Shown here: positions 8,242-8,879 of the stretch, piece after piece
How the letters are laid out: each line of letters opens with the position of its first letter
Position numbering within the stretch: position 1 is the stretch's first letter
Source: Planctomycetota bacterium
GTDB lineage: Bacteria > Planctomycetota > Phycisphaerae > FEN-1346
Direction: 5' to 3'
Length of the DNA: 8,879 nt
NCBI GenBank assembly: GCA_026386995.1
Contig: JAPLMO010000094.1
Location: forward strand, 1-8,879
The notes under the pieces: generated by a model
What the model saw: only the letters and a program-made list of their open reading frames with translations
What the model was told of the DNA's origin: nothing
The model's database searches: none
Position numbers and translations under genes: made by a program

Positions 8242-8320
8242 GCATCTATCGCTACTTAAAGAGAAATGTGTTGGTGGCCTGACTGTCATCAAGGTCCCCC
8301 AAATCCAACCGCCCAGAACC

Positions 8321-8342
8321 GCCACCCCCCCCTGGGGGTGGC
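8321..8342. repeat. 9-bp GC hairpin (GCCACCCCC / GGGGGTGGC)
   Basis: Two perfect 9-bp arms surround a CCCT loop. The hairpin abuts and overlaps the first copy of the GGCCGAATGAG direct repeat. There is no T-tract after it on either strand. It may be a degenerate relative of the palindromic element at 8554-8683, because both contain GCCACCCC a few bases before the same direct repeat. Confidence 0.55.
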
Positions 8343-8365
8343 CGAATGAGATTTGACCTGAGCGT
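8340..8365 (+). repeat. Direct repeat, copy 1
   Basis: GGCCGAATGAG, then 7 unrelated bases, then CTGAGCGT. The same two words occur in the same order at 8690-8717, exactly 350 bases on for the first word. Confidence 0.6.
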
Positions 8366-8384
8366 ACGGCATGGAGAAGTATAA

Positions 8385-8397
8385 CTCACATTGTGAG
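8385..8397. promoter_or_regulatory. 13-bp operator-like dyad CTCACATTGTGAG
   Basis: Perfect 6-bp arms (CTCACA / TGTGAG) surround one central base. It directly follows a -10-like TATAAC on the plus strand. A TTGACC lies 21 bases before that, which is longer than a usual -35/-10 spacer. No plus-strand gene follows within the spacer, so a regulatory role is speculative. Confidence 0.25.
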
Positions 8398-8456
8398 CGA
8401 AAGCAAATCGCGAAGGGATTTTTTTGGTGCTCCACCAGCGGCCATTCTGACCGGCC

Positions 8457-8483
8457 TGCCCAAATTGCCCAGATTGCCCATCT
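8457..8483. repeat. Three tandem 9-bp units (TGCCCAAAT, TGCCCAGAT, TGCCCATCT)
   Basis: The three units share TGCCCA and end in T, and are consecutive without gaps. This is a slippage-type microrepeat in noncoding sequence. Confidence 0.6.
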
Positions 8484-8553
8484 CGCAGGTTTCGGCCCCC
8501 CGGAATCGCCGCAAGGCAGTAACCGCTCAGTTTTGGGTGCTCCTTCCCCTGCC

Positions 8554-8683
8554 GGGTGGCATGCCCACAGATTAGTCGCCTGGGCGACCCGCCGTTTGCC
8601 CGCCCCAGGCGGGCAGGCTGTGGGCATGCTCCATGGCCGCGGCGACAGCATGCCCAGCGAACAGCGCGCTGGGCATGCCACCC
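8554..8683. mobile_element. Nested palindromic element with 14-bp terminal inverted repeats (MITE- or REP-like)
   Basis: The 130-bp element is bounded by GGGTGGCATGCCCA (8554-8567) and its exact complement TGGGCATGCCACCC (8670-8683). Inside are two large hairpins. The first pairs GCATGCCCACAG (8559-8570) with CTGTGGGCATGC (8618-8629) and encloses two smaller stems, GTCGCC/GGCGAC (8575-8588) and TGCCCGCC/GGCGGGCA (8597-8615). The second pairs GCATGCCCAGCG (8648-8659) with CGCTGGGCATGC (8667-8678). GCATGCCCA thus occurs four times in alternating orientation. No coding capacity is evident. It resembles non-autonomous miniature elements or REP/BIME repeats. I see no clear target-site duplication directly at the ends. 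It is about 400 bp upstream of the PATR start. Confidence 0.65.
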
Positions 8684-8689
8684 CGCTTG

Positions 8690-8717
8690 GGCCGAATGAG
8701 CGCCAGAAACTGAGCGT
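8690..8717 (+). repeat. Direct repeat, copy 2
   Basis: GGCCGAATGAG, 9 unrelated bases, then CTGAGCGT. It lies immediately right of the palindromic element, with a 6-base gap. Like copy 1, it is preceded within about 15 bases by GCCACCCC. Confidence 0.6.
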
Positions 8718-8740
8718 CACGACATTCGCGGTCTTTGCGC

Positions 8741-8879
8741 TGTCAAGGCCCATTAAAAATGTCCGGGGTCCTGACCCAGTAGAAATGTCCGGTCTTGGCG
8801 TTTCTGTTTGAAGGATTTTCTCCAGGGATGCTCCGGGCCTGGACGGTAGGGTTCGTGGTCGGTAGGATGAGGCGAGCCA
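8741..8879 (-). mobile_element. Probable insertion-sequence terminus, extending beyond the right edge
   Basis: Reading from 8741 the plus strand begins TGTCAAGGCC. It carries AAATGTCCGG twice, at 8757-8766 and 8783-8792, 26 bp apart. Ends starting with TGT and bearing several short internal repeats are known for the IS21 family. The overlapping partial reading frame ends like a transposase. The outer boundary at 8741 is a guess from the TGT tip. The other end and most of the element lie outside the window, so family assignment is tentative. Confidence 0.45.
8753..8878 (-). CDS. C-terminal fragment of a probable IS transposase (5' part outside window)
   Basis: The frame enters from the right edge and ends at TAA (8755-8753), giving 41 visible residues. 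They contain DHEPYRPGPEHPWRKSFKQK and end in LLGQDPGHF. A Pro-rich stretch followed by H-P-W-R and basic residues near the C-terminus is something I recall from integrase-type (DDE) transposases of insertion sequences. No catalytic residue is visible in this short piece. The last codons overlap the repeated AAATGTCCGG words, as expected for a transposase gene that runs into the end of its element. It could instead be a decayed remnant. Its start cannot be determined. Confidence 0.45.
   Translation of the reverse strand, partial: GSPHPTDHEPYRPGPEHPWRKSFKQKRQDRTFLLGQDPGHF

Larger units (their letters stand above)
8250..8740. other. Noncoding spacer, rich in repeats, no gene seen
   Basis: Open frames exist here on both strands (for example 8371-8811 plus and 8289-8753 minus). 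They run straight through large palindromes and a 9-bp tandem repeat, have no recognisable domains, and use Arg/Pro/Trp-rich composition, so I do not call them genes. The content I can support is the set of inverted and direct repeats listed separately. Confidence 0.7.

Noticed and set aside
8264..8292. Minus-strand promoter with TTGATG at 8292-8287 as -35
   Set aside because: At 16-18 bases spacing the -10 candidates (ACATTT and neighbours) match poorly, so it was not annotated.
8554..8683. CRISPR array or tRNA-like gene suggested by the repeated GCATGCCCA words and cloverleaf-like folding
   Set aside because: The words alternate in orientation and form hairpins rather than regularly spaced direct repeats with unique spacers. 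There is no acceptor stem, T-loop or anticodon arrangement of a tRNA.
8289..8753. Minus-strand 154-codon frame containing a GDSGGP match to the trypsin-type serine protease motif
   Set aside because: The match is a chance translation in repetitive noncoding DNA. No His or Asp catalytic context or protease fold is seen, and the frame runs through the nested palindrome and the 9-bp tandem repeat (which yields AIWAIWA).
8371..8811. Plus-strand 146-codon frame
   Set aside because: It translates the palindromic element, the tandem repeat and the antisense of the transposase tail in turn. No domain was recognised and it has only a weak start context.

Overview
The window is dominated by one very large minus-strand gene. 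It starts at 8162, behind a clear ribosome binding site, and runs without a stop past base 1, giving at least 2720 codons. I read its frame codon by codon across the window and found no stop. The product has a cleavable signal peptide followed by about 2690 residues of Gly/Thr/Asn/Ser/Ala-rich beta-strand repeats of the PATR type (autotransporter-associated beta strand repeat). The genes of this kind that I know from Planctomycetes and Verrucomicrobia look very similar, including two recognisable larger modules that each occur twice here. High G+C, this repeat family and the palindrome-rich spacer suggest a bacterium of the PVC group (Verrucomicrobia or Planctomycetes). That is an inference, not a proof.

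Layout: 1-8162 (minus) is the PATR giant. Its last visible part (3-299) is the terminal module that normally sits about 100 residues before the end of such proteins, so the stop codon should lie a few hundred bases beyond the left edge. 8163-8250 is the leader, with the ribosome binding site, a small dyad and a strong hairpin. 8250-8740 is noncoding and rich in inverted and direct repeats. It includes a composite palindromic element at 8554-8683 with 14-bp terminal inverted repeats, and a partial direct repeat of it about 350 bp away. 8741-8879 looks like the tip of an insertion sequence: the C-terminal 41 codons of a probable transposase on the minus strand, overlapping two copies of a 10-bp repeat.

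The PATR protein is probably exported and surface-exposed or secreted. Nothing in the window gives it an enzymatic role. The insertion sequence and the palindromic element lie upstream of it and could influence its transcription, but no promoter could be identified with confidence. I see no CRISPR array, RNA gene, defence system or metabolic operon. The most unusual content is the internal module duplication of the giant gene and the nested palindromic element.
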